From: Acidobacteriota bacterium
Lineage (GTDB): Bacteria; Acidobacteriota; Thermoanaerobaculia; UBA5066
Direction of reading: 5' to 3'
Assembly: GCA_008363385.1 (NCBI GenBank)
Contig: RHKY01000017.1
Location: 62,001-126,000 of the forward strand
Length of the DNA: 64,000 bases
The position numbers were made by a program, and so were the translations under genes. Position 1 is the first letter of the stretch; each line of letters starts with the position of its first letter. Below are positions 52,147 through 62,250 of this stretch, piece after piece. The notes under the pieces were generated by a model. It saw nothing but the letters and a program-made list of their open reading frames with translations. It did not search any database and was not told the DNA's origin.

Positions 52147-53379
52147 CTACGCCGCGGTCGCGGACCCACGCGCGACCCCGGACCCGGGAGGCGCGACGGC
52201 CCTTTCGATCGCGAGCAGGGAGACGTCGTCCCGGAGGCCTCCCGCCGACCAGTCCCGCACGGCGTCCGCGACGAGGTCGAGGCCCTCGCCGAGGGGCCGG
52301 TCCCGCACGCGTTCGAGCAGGGCCATCAGCCGCGTCGAGCCGAACTCCTCGTCCGCCTCGTCGGTCGCCTCGAGGACGCCGTCGGTGTAGAGGTAGAGGC
52401 GGTCCCCCGGCTGGAGGACGACGGTCTCGTCCTGGTAGGTCGCGTGCTCGATCATGCCGATCGGCAGCCCTCGACCGGGAACCGGCGCGGGAGGCCCGGC
52501 CGCGGGCAGGAGGATGGGCGACGGGTGGCCGGCGACGACGTACCGGAACTGCCCGCCGGACCCGTCGTACGCCCCGTAGACCAGCGTGAAGTACTGCCGC
52601 GTCCGCTCCATGGGGAACTGCCGGTTGAGGCGTCCGGCCAGGCGCGCGGGCGGAACGACGCCGTGCCCGTCCCCCGTGCCCTCGACGAGCGGCGATCCCT
52701 CCCGGGAGGGCGACAGGAGGTGGTTCAGGGCGAACGAGAGGAGGGCGGCCCCCACTCCGTGCCCGCTCACGTCCAGCAGGTACAGCCCGACCGAGCCGCC
52801 GGGGAGGGGGAAGACGCCCATGCCGTCCCCCGCGAGGTCCGTGCAGGGATGGAAGGCGCGCGCGAAACGGAGCCCCGGAAAGGCCGTCTCCGGCGGCGGG
52901 AGCAGGGACTGCTGCACCCGTGCCGCCAGCCGGAGGTCCTGCTCGAGCGCCTCCTTGGCTCGCCGCAGCCCTTCCTCGGCCTGCCGGCGCGCGCTGACGT
53001 CCGACTGGATCCCGATGAAGTGGGTGACCTCGCCCTTCTCGTCCCGGACAGGCGTGATCGAGAGCCGGTTCCAGAACGGCGTCCCGTCCCTCCGGTAGTT
53101 CAGGATCTCGACGACGCACTCGCGCTCCTCCGCGACGGCCGCGCGGATCTCCGCCACCGCGGAAGGATCCGTGTCGGGCCCCTGGAGGAACCGGCAGTTC
53201 CTCCCCAGGACCTCGGCGGCGGGGTAGCCGGTCACCCGCTCGAAGCCTTCGTTCACGTAGATGAGGGGGCGGTCCGGGAGGCGGGCGTCGGCGATGGTGA
53301 CGCCCTCGGCCGCCACGTCGAGCGCGCGGTCCTTCAGGGCGAGCTGATCGAGAGGGGCGCGCTCCTGGAGGCGGGCCAC
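52147..53379 (-). CDS. LOV photoreceptor with PP2C/SpoIIE-type phosphatase
   Basis: 410 residues from GTG 53379; 424 if translation starts at an ATC (53421) that follows AAGGGAG. The N-terminal PAS domain is a true LOV domain: GRNCRFLQGPDTDP with the flavin-adduct cysteine, ILNYRRDGTPFWNRLS with the flavin Asn, and FIGIQSDVS with the switch Gln. After a short coiled linker (ARRQAEEGLRRAKEALEQDL) comes the PP2C domain (ARVQQSLLPPPETAFPGL, LAGDGMGVFPLPGG, LYLLDVSGHGVGAALLS, GLRDDVSLLAI). It predicts blue-light control of a phosphatase of RsbU type, which would act on an anti-sigma antagonist. No STAS or RsbW partner is seen nearby. It is cytoplasmic and near a minus-strand TATGAT (53454-53449). 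Confidence 0.9.
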   Translation of the reverse strand: MARLQERAPLDQLALKDRALDVAAEGVTIADARLPDRPLIYVNEGFERVTGYPAAEVLGRNCRFLQGPDTDPSAVAEIRAAVAEERECVVEILNYRRDGTPFWNRLSITPVRDEKGEVTHFIGIQSDVSARRQAEEGLRRAKEALEQDLRLAARVQQSLLPPPETAFPGLRFARAFHPCTDLAGDGMGVFPLPGGSVGLYLLDVSGHGVGAALLSFALNHLLSPSREGSPLVEGTGDGHGVVPPARLAGRLNRQFPMERTRQYFTLVYGAYDGSGGQFRYVVAGHPSPILLPAAGPPAPVPGRGLPIGMIEHATYQDETVVLQPGDRLYLYTDGVLEATDEADEEFGSTRLMALLERVRDRPLGEGLDLVADAVRDWSAGGLRDDVSLLAIERAVAPPGSGVARGSATAA

Positions 53380-53448
53380 GAGCGGCGACGTTCCGGTTGG
53401 CTCCGACCGATCGTTCGAGATGCGCGCTCCCTTCCCCGGTCCGAACCG

Positions 53449-53454
53449 ATCATA
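53449..53454 (-). promoter_or_regulatory. -10-like TATGAT of the LOV-PP2C gene
   Basis: TATGAT, 27 bases before the ATC at 53421 and 69 bases before GTG 53379. Together with the ribosome site at 53432-53426, it favours the upstream start. Confidence 0.45.
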
Positions 53455-53631
53455 CGCGGGCGTCAGGGGCGGGTCCGGAGCAGAGCCGGGACCCGCCGAC
53501 CGGCGCCCGGTCCCGCGCTTCAGGAGGCCGCCGCCGGGGGGCCGAGGTCCGCGTGCGAGCCCCATCCCCCGTCGTAAACTGGTTCCTGCCGGCCCGCCGT
53601 CGACCCGAACGTTCGCTCCCGGAGGTGCCTC

Positions 53632-55968
53632 TTGGTCCTTCGAACAAGGCCGGCCTTGCCGCCGATTCGGTTTCCCTTCCTCCGGACGGCGCTCCTCCCG
53701 GGACTGCTCGTCGCGCCGCTCGCCGCGGCGCAGGACGCCGCCACGCTCGCCTCCGCGGAGGCGTACGGGAACCTGCACGCCGCCGGGGTCGTCGCGACGG
53801 TCTCGGGGGACGCCGACGGCGACGCGACCGCCACGCTCGAGTGGCGCTCGGTCGGCGGCGCGTTCGCGCCGGCGCAGCCGCTGGTGCGCGTCTCGGCCGC
53901 GCGCTTCTCGGGAAGCCTCTTCGGACTCGTCCCCGGAACGGCGTACGAGGCCCGCGTCACGCTCTCCGACCCCGACGGCGTGACCGGGGCGGCAACGGCG
54001 GTGGCGACCTTCTCGACGCGGCCCGAGGTTCTCCCCGAGCCGACGCTCCGGACGCTCTGGGTGGCGCCGGGCGGAGACGACGGGAACCCCGGGACCGACC
54101 CTTCGGCGCCGCTCCGGACGATCCAGCGGGCGGCGGACCTCTCGCAGCCGGGGGACCTCGTGAGGATCCGCGCCGGTGTCTACCGCGAGGCGGTGACCGT
54201 CCCCCGGTCGGGGACGGCGTCGCAGCCGATCGTCTTCCGCGGAGAGGACGGGGCCGTCCTCGACGGGGCCGACGGCACGATCGCCGCGGGTGTGGCCTGG
54301 TCGGCGGGAGCCGGCGGGACCTGGTCCCTCGTTCCCGGGTTCACGACGGGACACGTCGTGACCGACCAGGGGCGCCTCTACCGGTACGACAGCCTCGCCG
54401 CGCTGCAGGCGCTCGGCGCCGGCGCGCCGGGGGGCTTCCACTTCGACGGGACGACGCTCCACGTGAAGAACGCCGACGGGAGCGCGCCGTCGGCCCGGAC
54501 GATGCACGTCGCCCGGCGGGAGAACGGCTTCACGCTCGACGGCGTCTCGAACGTGAGGATCGAGGCGCTCGAGATCCGGCACCACGGCGCGGGCGACTAC
54601 GGCAAGGGCGTCTACCTCCGGTGGGCCTCCGACGACGCGGTCGTGCGCTGCCGGATCCACGAGAACGGCTCGGCCGGCGTCTGGGTCAAGGGGGGCGACC
54701 GCCACCGCGTGGAGGACAACGAGATCTGGGACACCTCGATCCCGGGCTGGCCCTGGGGCTTCACGAAGGGCTCGAGCGCCGAGAACAACGCCGTCGTCCT
54801 GACGGACGACGTGGGACGCGGGAACGTCGTGCGGCGGAACGCGATCCGGGGGGTCTTCAACGGCGTCGCCCCGTGCGGCTCGCTCCCGCCCCCGGGCGGG
54901 ACGACGAACGAGACCGACGTCTCGGACAACGTCCTGTCGGAGATCACCGACGACGCCTTCGAGCCCGAGGGGCACTGCGCCAACGTCCGTCTCTTCCGCA
55001 ACCGGGTGAGCGACGTCCACATGGCGTTCGCGGTGGCCCCGGCGGAGGTCGGCCCGCTCTGGATCGTGAGGAACGTCGCCTGGCGCTTCGGCAGCACGCG
55101 GACGAGCCAGGTCGACGGGTACCTCGCGAGCCCGCTGAAGGTCAACAGCGGCTACCCCGAGCCGGTCGGCCCGCTCCTCCTCCTCCAGAACACGTTCCTC
55201 ACCGACGCGCCCTCGACCGACGGCCTGGCGCTCCTGAACCCGGGAGCCTCGACCTTCGTCCGGTCCCGGAACAACGTGATCTCCGGGACGCGCTGGGCCG
55301 TCTACAAGGTCAACCCGATCGCCTGGGACGGCGACGGGGACGACCTCTACACGACGGATCCCTCCCGCTTCGCCTCCTGGACCGGGACGAGCTACGCCAC
55401 GTTCGCCGCGTTCCGGTCCGGGACGGGCCAGGAGCCGGCCGGGACCTCGGCGGCTCCCCTCCTCGCGGCGCCCGCCGCGGGGGACTTCACGCCGCAGCCC
55501 GGGAGCCCGCTGGTGGACGCCGGGCTCCTCCTTCCGGGGATCAACGACGGCTTCTCCGGGGCCGGCCCAGACGTGGGCGCCGTGGAGCGGGCCGCCCCGC
55601 CCGCCTCGAGCCGCTTCCACGTCGCGGCGCCCTGCCGGCTGGCCGACACGCGGTTCGCCGAGGCGCCCGCCCTCCGGGCGGGGGTCGCCCGGGCGGTCCC
55701 GGTCGCGGGCCGGTGCGGCGTGCCGTACGGGGCGCGGGCCGCCTCGCTGAACGTCACCGTGACGTCTCCCGCGGCGGCCGGGTTCCTGACCCTCTTCGCG
55801 ACCGGCTCGGCCGTCCCGCCGACCTCGACGGTCAACTTCGGCGCCGGCGCCACGCGGGCCAACAACGCCGTCGTCCCGCTCGGCCCCGACGGGAGCGTCA
55901 CGGCGGTCTACGGGCAGGTGGCCGGGACCGTCCACCTCGTCCTGGACGTGAACGGCTGGTTCCAGTAG
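53632..55968 (+). CDS. secreted Fn3-like / beta-helix protein with PCRxxDTR C-terminal domain
   Basis: 778 residues. TTG start at 53632 after CGGAGG. Signal peptide near 13-35 (LRTALLPGLLVAPLAAAQ). Residues 45-130 form an Ig/Fn3-like domain (TATLEWRSVGGAFAPAQPLV, GLVPGTAYEARVTLSDPDGV). Residues 140-650 make a parallel beta-helix starting LWVAPGGDDGNPGTD and APLRTIQRAADLSQPGD, a standard carbohydrate-active-enzyme motif. It has NVRIEALEIRHHGAGDYGKG, VVRCRIHENGSAGVWVKGGD and WIVRNVAWRFG. Residues 661-778 repeat the C-terminal domain of the protein at 5159. No catalytic residue assigned; polysaccharide lyase or adhesin. Confidence 0.83.
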   Translation: MVLRTRPALPPIRFPFLRTALLPGLLVAPLAAAQDAATLASAEAYGNLHAAGVVATVSGDADGDATATLEWRSVGGAFAPAQPLVRVSAARFSGSLFGLVPGTAYEARVTLSDPDGVTGAATAVATFSTRPEVLPEPTLRTLWVAPGGDDGNPGTDPSAPLRTIQRAADLSQPGDLVRIRAGVYREAVTVPRSGTASQPIVFRGEDGAVLDGADGTIAAGVAWSAGAGGTWSLVPGFTTGHVVTDQGRLYRYDSLAALQALGAGAPGGFHFDGTTLHVKNADGSAPSARTMHVARRENGFTLDGVSNVRIEALEIRHHGAGDYGKGVYLRWASDDAVVRCRIHENGSAGVWVKGGDRHRVEDNEIWDTSIPGWPWGFTKGSSAENNAVVLTDDVGRGNVVRRNAIRGVFNGVAPCGSLPPPGGTTNETDVSDNVLSEITDDAFEPEGHCANVRLFRNRVSDVHMAFAVAPAEVGPLWIVRNVAWRFGSTRTSQVDGYLASPLKVNSGYPEPVGPLLLLQNTFLTDAPSTDGLALLNPGASTFVRSRNNVISGTRWAVYKVNPIAWDGDGDDLYTTDPSRFASWTGTSYATFAAFRSGTGQEPAGTSAAPLLAAPAAGDFTPQPGSPLVDAGLLLPGINDGFSGAGPDVGAVERAAPPASSRFHVAAPCRLADTRFAEAPALRAGVARAVPVAGRCGVPYGARAASLNVTVTSPAAAGFLTLFATGSAVPPTSTVNFGAGATRANNAVVPLGPDGSVTAVYGQVAGTVHLVLDVNGWFQ

Positions 55969-56017
55969 CTGGCCGGGGAACGGCGGGGGCCGGCCGGGGC
56001 CGGCCCCGCCCCGCCCG

Positions 56018-58597
56018 TCACTCGGCGTCGAAGCCCGTCAGCGTGGCCGGCGTCAGCGGCGTGAGCCGGTACATCCCCCGCCCGTGCGTGGCCGCGATCA
56101 GCATGTCCCCCGCCCCGGCGCCGCTCGCCTTGAGGTCCCAGACGGCGACGTTGGGCATCCCGGCGCTGTAGTCGGTCCACGAGGCGCCGGAGTCCGTCGA
56201 GAGGAAGACGCCGACGTCGGTCCCGGCCCAGACGCGGGTGTTGACGACCGGGTCGACGAGGACCGTGTTGACCGGGACCTGCGGCAGGCCCGTCCCCGAG
56301 TAGGCCCAGGAGACGCCGCCGTTCGTCGACTTGACCACGTTGCGCCCCGCGACGCTGATGAAGCCGGAGACCGACGCGTAGACGACGACGTTCCCGGGGT
56401 TGCCGAGCGTCGACGGGTCGACCGCGAAGTCCGAGACGAAGACGCCGGGCGAACCGGCCGAGGAGGTCCAGTTCGCGCCGCCGTTCGTCGTGTACCAGAT
56501 CGAGCCGTCGCCCGTCCCGACCAGGATGTGCTGCGCGTCGGCCCCGGGGGTGCCGACGTTGGCGACCGGCTCGATGGCGCTGATCGAGGCGTTCGGCGAG
56601 CCGAAGTCCTGGCCGCCGCTGATGTCGGTGAAGATCGGCGTGTTCAGCGCCCCGCCCTGGACGAGGAGCGCGCCGGCCCAGAAGTTCGTCGCCCGGTAGA
56701 GCTTGTTCGTCCCGAAGTAGACGGTGTTCCGGGCGGCCAGGAGGCCGGTGTCGCGCACGAACGGCGGGTAGAAGAGGACGCGGTCGTTCAGGTTGATCCC
56801 GTTGTTCCGGCTCCCGTCGTTGCCGACGAAGGTGTACCCGCTCGGCGGGGAGGACGGCCCGGTGAAGGCCACGCCCGCTCCGATCAGGATCCCGGAGAGG
56901 TTGAAGTACGTGTGCGCGACGTTCGTCGGCGTGGCCTGGTTGATGACGGAGTACCCGCCGTCGCCGTCGTCGCTGTGGAACCAGGCGTCGGAGCCGCTCC
57001 AGGAGTTCGTCCCGTTGTCCTGCGTCCCGCCGTAGGCGACGGTGGCGCTCACGGGGTCGAGGTCGAACCCGACGAACTGCGTCACGGAGAGGTTCGTGTT
57101 GACGTTCGTCCAGCTCTGCCCGGTGTTCGTCGAGCGCCAGATCCCGCCGTCGTTGGCGAGCCAGAGGTTGGTCGTCGACCCGGGCTCGGCGGCGACGAAG
57201 TGCATGTCGGAGTGGAGGCCCGTGTTCCGGTCCGTCCACGCCGAGCCTCCGTTCGTCGAGACGCGGAGGCTCGCGACGTTCGACCCGCTCGTCGTGTCGT
57301 TGGCCGCTCCGCCGTGGACGACCGTGTCCGGGGCCGTCGGGACCGCGTACACGGGGAGGTCGTAGAAGCACTGCGGCGCGCAGTACCCCTTCGCGTTCGT
57401 CAGCTCCTGCCAGTTCAGGCCGCTGTCGGTCGACTTGTAGATCCTTCCGTCGGGCGTCGGGTTCGTGTTCAGCATCCCCATCCCGACGTAGAGCGTGACG
57501 GCGTCGTCGGCGGCGCCGCTGGCGGCCGACGCCGTGACCCAGGCGCGGAGCCACTCGTTCGGCGTGACGCCGCTGTTGGGGGGGAGCGGCTGCGTCACGC
57601 CGGGGAGGCTCTGCGGGTTGCCCGCCAGCTGGATCCAGTTGTCGCCCGAGTCCGTCGAGCGGAGGAGGCCGCCGTTGAACGTGTTCGACCCGGCCGGGAG
57701 GCCGATCTGGTCCATGGCGGCGAACCAGCGGTTGGCGTTCACCGGGTCCTGGACCAGGTTGGAGCAGTTGAAGCTCCCGGAGAGCTCGTTCGTCCAGCTC
57801 GCGCCGCCGTCCGTCGTCCGGTAGACGCCCCAGGCCTGCGTCCCCGGCGTCGACTCGTTGCCGCTCCCCCAGTTCGACTGGTGCGTGCAGGCCAGGACGC
57901 GCTGCGAGTTCGTCCGGTCGACGACGAGCGCCCCGATCCCGACGCCCGTGAACGGGTTGTTCGAGGCCGGCAGCGGGCCGGTCCAGGAGAGGCCCCCGTC
58001 GGTCGACTTCCAGACCCCTTCCCCGCCGTAGTTGTCGAGGGAGCCGTTCGCCTCGCCCGTCCCGACCCAGACGGTGTTCGTGCTCTGCGGGTCGACGGCG
58101 ACCGAGCCGACCGCCATCGTCCCGAACGAGCCGTCGCCCAGGGAGCTCCAGGTCGTCCCGTTGTCCACGGTCTTCCAGAGGCCGCCCTGCGCGGCGGCGA
58201 CGTAGACGGCCCCGCCGCCCACGGCGATCCCGGTGAACCGCCCGGAGACGTTGGCGCGCGCCCCGCCGTTCGTGTTCGTCTGGCCCTGCGTGACGGGCGC
58301 GGGGCCGATCGGCGTCCAGGTCGTCCCGAGGGCCGTCACGGAGGGGCGCTTCGTGGCGGAGCGGGCCTTCAACGCGAGCGCCTCCCGGCGGGCGACGGCG
58401 CGGTTCACGCCGGGGTCCGCCTTGCGGCGCAGGGCCATGTACTCGGCCCGTCCGGGGACCTTGCTCTGGCCCCGGGCCCGCATCTCCTGCGAGACCCTCT
58501 TCGGGGGCGGGACGGCCTCGGCGCCGGGGAGCGCCGAAGCGGGGGCGACGAGGGAGAGGGCGAGCACGGTGGCAGCGGCACGGCGGCGCGTGGCCAT
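56018..58597 (-). CDS. secreted Asp-box (BNR/sortilin-type) propeller protein
   Basis: 859 residues from ATG 58597, with AGGAGG six bases upstream. Signal peptide at 1-26 (AAATVLALSLVAPASALPGA). After a linker there are about ten Asp-box turns: DNGTTWSS, TDGGLSWTG, TDGGASWTN, TDSGDNWIQ, TDSGLNWQE, TNGGSAWTD, TNTGQSWTN, TNGGANWTS, TNGGVSWAY and TDSGASWTD. They form a VPS10/sialidase-like propeller of two or more rings. No sialidase RIP motif or catalytic residues are visible, so binding rather than hydrolysis is likely. The C-terminus PATLTGFDAE matches the ending of the propeller at 40593. A TTGACT-N17-GATCCT promoter lies upstream. Confidence 0.82.
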   Translation of the reverse strand: MATRRRAAATVLALSLVAPASALPGAEAVPPPKRVSQEMRARGQSKVPGRAEYMALRRKADPGVNRAVARREALALKARSATKRPSVTALGTTWTPIGPAPVTQGQTNTNGGARANVSGRFTGIAVGGGAVYVAAAQGGLWKTVDNGTTWSSLGDGSFGTMAVGSVAVDPQSTNTVWVGTGEANGSLDNYGGEGVWKSTDGGLSWTGPLPASNNPFTGVGIGALVVDRTNSQRVLACTHQSNWGSGNESTPGTQAWGVYRTTDGGASWTNELSGSFNCSNLVQDPVNANRWFAAMDQIGLPAGSNTFNGGLLRSTDSGDNWIQLAGNPQSLPGVTQPLPPNSGVTPNEWLRAWVTASAASGAADDAVTLYVGMGMLNTNPTPDGRIYKSTDSGLNWQELTNAKGYCAPQCFYDLPVYAVPTAPDTVVHGGAANDTTSGSNVASLRVSTNGGSAWTDRNTGLHSDMHFVAAEPGSTTNLWLANDGGIWRSTNTGQSWTNVNTNLSVTQFVGFDLDPVSATVAYGGTQDNGTNSWSGSDAWFHSDDGDGGYSVINQATPTNVAHTYFNLSGILIGAGVAFTGPSSPPSGYTFVGNDGSRNNGINLNDRVLFYPPFVRDTGLLAARNTVYFGTNKLYRATNFWAGALLVQGGALNTPIFTDISGGQDFGSPNASISAIEPVANVGTPGADAQHILVGTGDGSIWYTTNGGANWTSSAGSPGVFVSDFAVDPSTLGNPGNVVVYASVSGFISVAGRNVVKSTNGGVSWAYSGTGLPQVPVNTVLVDPVVNTRVWAGTDVGVFLSTDSGASWTDYSAGMPNVAVWDLKASGAGAGDMLIAATHGRGMYRLTPLTPATLTGFDAE

Positions 58598-58633
58598 GGG
58601 ATCCTCCTGGAGACCAAGTCTCTGTTGCCGCGG

Positions 58634-58662
58634 AGGATCCGCCAACCGCTCGCCCGAGTCAA
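58634..58662 (-). promoter_or_regulatory. promoter TTGACT-N17-GATCCT
   Basis: TTGACT (58662-58657), 17 bases, GATCCT (58639-58634) on the minus strand, 36 bases before the Asp-box protein start. The -10 is weak. Confidence 0.42.
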
Positions 58663-58787
58663 ATTGCCGGGGCTCCCGGACCTCGCCGCCGTGATCTCCG
58701 CCGGCCCGGGGCGGTCCGCGCGTAAACGCCGGACCGGAACGTGGAGAGGACAACCTAGCCCGTCCCCGGGTTCCCCATCAAGCAGAA

Positions 58788-58807
58788 AGGCCCGCGCGTG
58801 CGGGCCT
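58788..58807 (-). terminator. rho-independent terminator of ahcY
   Basis: AGGCCCGC-ACGC-GCGGGCCT hairpin (8 pairs) followed on the minus strand by TTCTGCTT. It lies 52 bases after the ahcY stop. Confidence 0.75.
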
Positions 58808-58859
58808 CTCCTCTCCGGCGCGGAGGGGGTGAGAGGGGGCACCCGGGCCCGGGTTCCCC

Positions 58860-60359
<1,500 letters not shown>

Positions 60360-60481
60360 TCGTCTCCTCTCTTCTTCCGCCGGGGCGTCCCGCCGGGCGG
60401 TCGGCGACCCTCGGGACGGCTACGGGCGGAGCGGGCCGCCGGATGCCGCGCGAGGCGCAGCCCGGCCGGCCTAAACGCTTA

Positions 60482-60510
60482 GTTTCTCCGTTTCGGGCGC
60501 CACTTGTCAA
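60482..60510 (-). promoter_or_regulatory. promoter of ahcY with perfect -35
   Basis: TTGACA (60510-60505), 17 bases, AGAAAC (60487-60482). The -35 is perfect; the -10 is weak. GAAACT with an 18-base spacer is an alternative. Confidence 0.5.
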
Positions 60511-60604
60511 AGACCCCCGCCCGCACGGGCCCCGCCCCGGGTCAGCGCCCCCCTGGTCGCCCGGCGAGGGGCCGGCCGGAGAAACATCCGCGGCGCCGGG
60601 GCCG

Positions 60605-60610
60605 TAGAAT
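60605..60610 (+). promoter_or_regulatory. -10-like TAGAAT of tldD
   Basis: CGTAGAATC again, 66 bases before the tldD ATG. No consensus -35 is seen. Confidence 0.45.
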
Positions 60611-60676
60611 CACGGCCTTGCTCTCCCCACCGCTGTGACCTTCTGACACACCTCACCAGTCGAGGAGGACCCTTCC

Positions 60677-62236
60677 ATGCCCGAGAATCCAGGAACGATG
60701 AGCCGAAGAAAGCTGATCGGCCTCGGCGGCGCCGCCTTCGGGGCCGCCGCCGTGCCCGACCTCGTCCTCAACCTCTCCTCGGCGCTGGCCGCCTCCGAGG
60801 GCCCGAAGGCCGGGATCGGGTACTTCGCGCAGTTCGGCGTGACCGAGGAGCTGATCCGGAGCACCCTCGCCGCGGCCCTCTCGCGCGGGGGCGACTACGC
60901 CGACGTCTTCTTCCAGCACCGGGTCGCCAACAACCTGGGGCTGGAGGACGGCGCCGTCAACCGCGCCTACGCGTCGGTCGAGCTGGGCGTCGGGGTCCGG
61001 GTCGTCAAGGGGGACCAGACCGGCTACGGCTACACCGAGGACCTGACGCTCGACGCGCTCCGCCAGACGGCCCGCACCGCCGCCGCCATCGCCGACGGCC
61101 CGGCGAAGGAGGGCCCGAAGGGGTTCCGGGTCGAGACGCGCGCCGCGACGCGCTACCCGGTCAAGCGCCGCTGGGAGGACGTCCCCCCCGGCGAGAAGCT
61201 CCCCTTCCTGACCGGCCTGAACGAGCGGGTCTTCGCCGCCGACAAGCGGGTGAAGAAGGTGAGCGTGGCCTTCGCGGACGAGGGCGGGGCGGTCCTGATC
61301 GCCGACTCCACCGGCCGGATCGTCGAGGACCTCCAGCCGATGACGCGGCTCTACCTCTCCTGCGTGGCGGAGCAGGACGGCCGGCGCGAGCAGAACGGCT
61401 ACAACGTGGCCGCCCGCGCCGACATCGGCTACTACACGCCCGACCGGCTGACCCGGATGGTGAACGAGGCGGTCGCGCGGACGATGGTCCTCTTCGAGGC
61501 GGTCACGCCGCCCGCGGGCGAGATGCCGGTCGTCCTGGGGGCCGGCGCCTCCGGGATCCTCCTCCACGAGGCGATCGGGCACGGGATGGAGGCCGACTTC
61601 AACCGGAAGAACGTCTCGATCTACTCCGACAAGATCGGCAAGCCCGTCGCCCACAAGTTCGTCAACATCGTCGACGACGGGACGCAGGAGGCCGCGCGGG
61701 GCGCCATCAACGTCGACGACGAGGGGAACTCGGCCGGGCGGACGATGCTCGTCGAGAACGGCGTCCTGACGACGTACCTCCACGACTCGATCTCGGCCAA
61801 GCACTACGGCGTCAAGCCGACGGGCAACGGCCGCCGCGAGAGCTACCAGTACGCCCCGATGCCCCGGATGCGCTCGACGTACATGATGCCGGGCCCCCAC
61901 AAGAAGGACGAGATCATCGCGTCGGTCGAGAAGGGGATCTACTGCACCAACTTCTCGAACGGGCAGGTGCAGATCGGCGCGGGCGACTTCACCTTCTACG
62001 TCAAGAACGGCTACCTGATCGAGAAGGGCAAGCTCACGGCCCCGATCAAGGAGGTCAACATCATCGGCAACGGCCCGAAGGTCCTCGAGAAGGTGGACAT
62101 GGTGGCCGACGACCTCGTCATCGACGAGGGCGGGTGGACCTGCGGCAAGAACGGGCAGAGCGTCCCGGTCTCGCAGGGGATCCCGACGGTCCGCGTCGCC
62201 TCGATCACGGTGGGCGGGCGCGGGAAGAAGGCGTGA
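60677..62236 (+). CDS. tldD: TldD-family metalloprotease with Tat signal
   Basis: 519 residues. The start at ATG 60677 is preceded by GAGGA. The N-terminus has SRRKLIGLGGAAFGAAAV, a twin-arginine export signal. TldD proper follows: ADVFFQHRVANNLGLEDG, ILLHEAIGHGMEADFNRK with the HExxxH zinc site near residue 297, TTYLHDSISAKHYG, NGRRESYQYAPMPRMRSTYM and the C-terminal DEGGWTCGKNGQSVPV. TldD/TldE together degrade unfolded peptides and mature peptides such as microcins. The partner TldE gene starts 14 bases downstream. E. coli TldD is cytosolic, so the Tat signal here is notable. Confidence 0.93.
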   Translation: MPENPGTMSRRKLIGLGGAAFGAAAVPDLVLNLSSALAASEGPKAGIGYFAQFGVTEELIRSTLAAALSRGGDYADVFFQHRVANNLGLEDGAVNRAYASVELGVGVRVVKGDQTGYGYTEDLTLDALRQTARTAAAIADGPAKEGPKGFRVETRAATRYPVKRRWEDVPPGEKLPFLTGLNERVFAADKRVKKVSVAFADEGGAVLIADSTGRIVEDLQPMTRLYLSCVAEQDGRREQNGYNVAARADIGYYTPDRLTRMVNEAVARTMVLFEAVTPPAGEMPVVLGAGASGILLHEAIGHGMEADFNRKNVSIYSDKIGKPVAHKFVNIVDDGTQEAARGAINVDDEGNSAGRTMLVENGVLTTYLHDSISAKHYGVKPTGNGRRESYQYAPMPRMRSTYMMPGPHKKDEIIASVEKGIYCTNFSNGQVQIGAGDFTFYVKNGYLIEKGKLTAPIKEVNIIGNGPKVLEKVDMVADDLVIDEGGWTCGKNGQSVPVSQGIPTVRVASITVGGRGKKA

Positions 62237-62250
62237 GGAGGGGGGACGCC

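Larger units (their letters stand above)
60360..60676. other. 317-base divergent region between ahcY and tldD
   Basis: No gene. It holds the ahcY promoter at 60482-60510 and a TAGAAT -10 for tldD at 60605. The ahcY leader of about 120 bases is GC-rich, with a 5'-proximal CTAA/TTAG repeat at 60471-60482. I could not fit it to the SAH riboswitch consensus. Confidence 0.5.

Noticed and set aside
60360-60480. SAH riboswitch in the ahcY leader
   Set aside because: I looked for the conserved core (GAGGRGCGCUGC and the matching CCAGGCUCG / GGCGCU parts). The leader has only a loosely similar GCTGCGCCTCG and no pairing partner in order.
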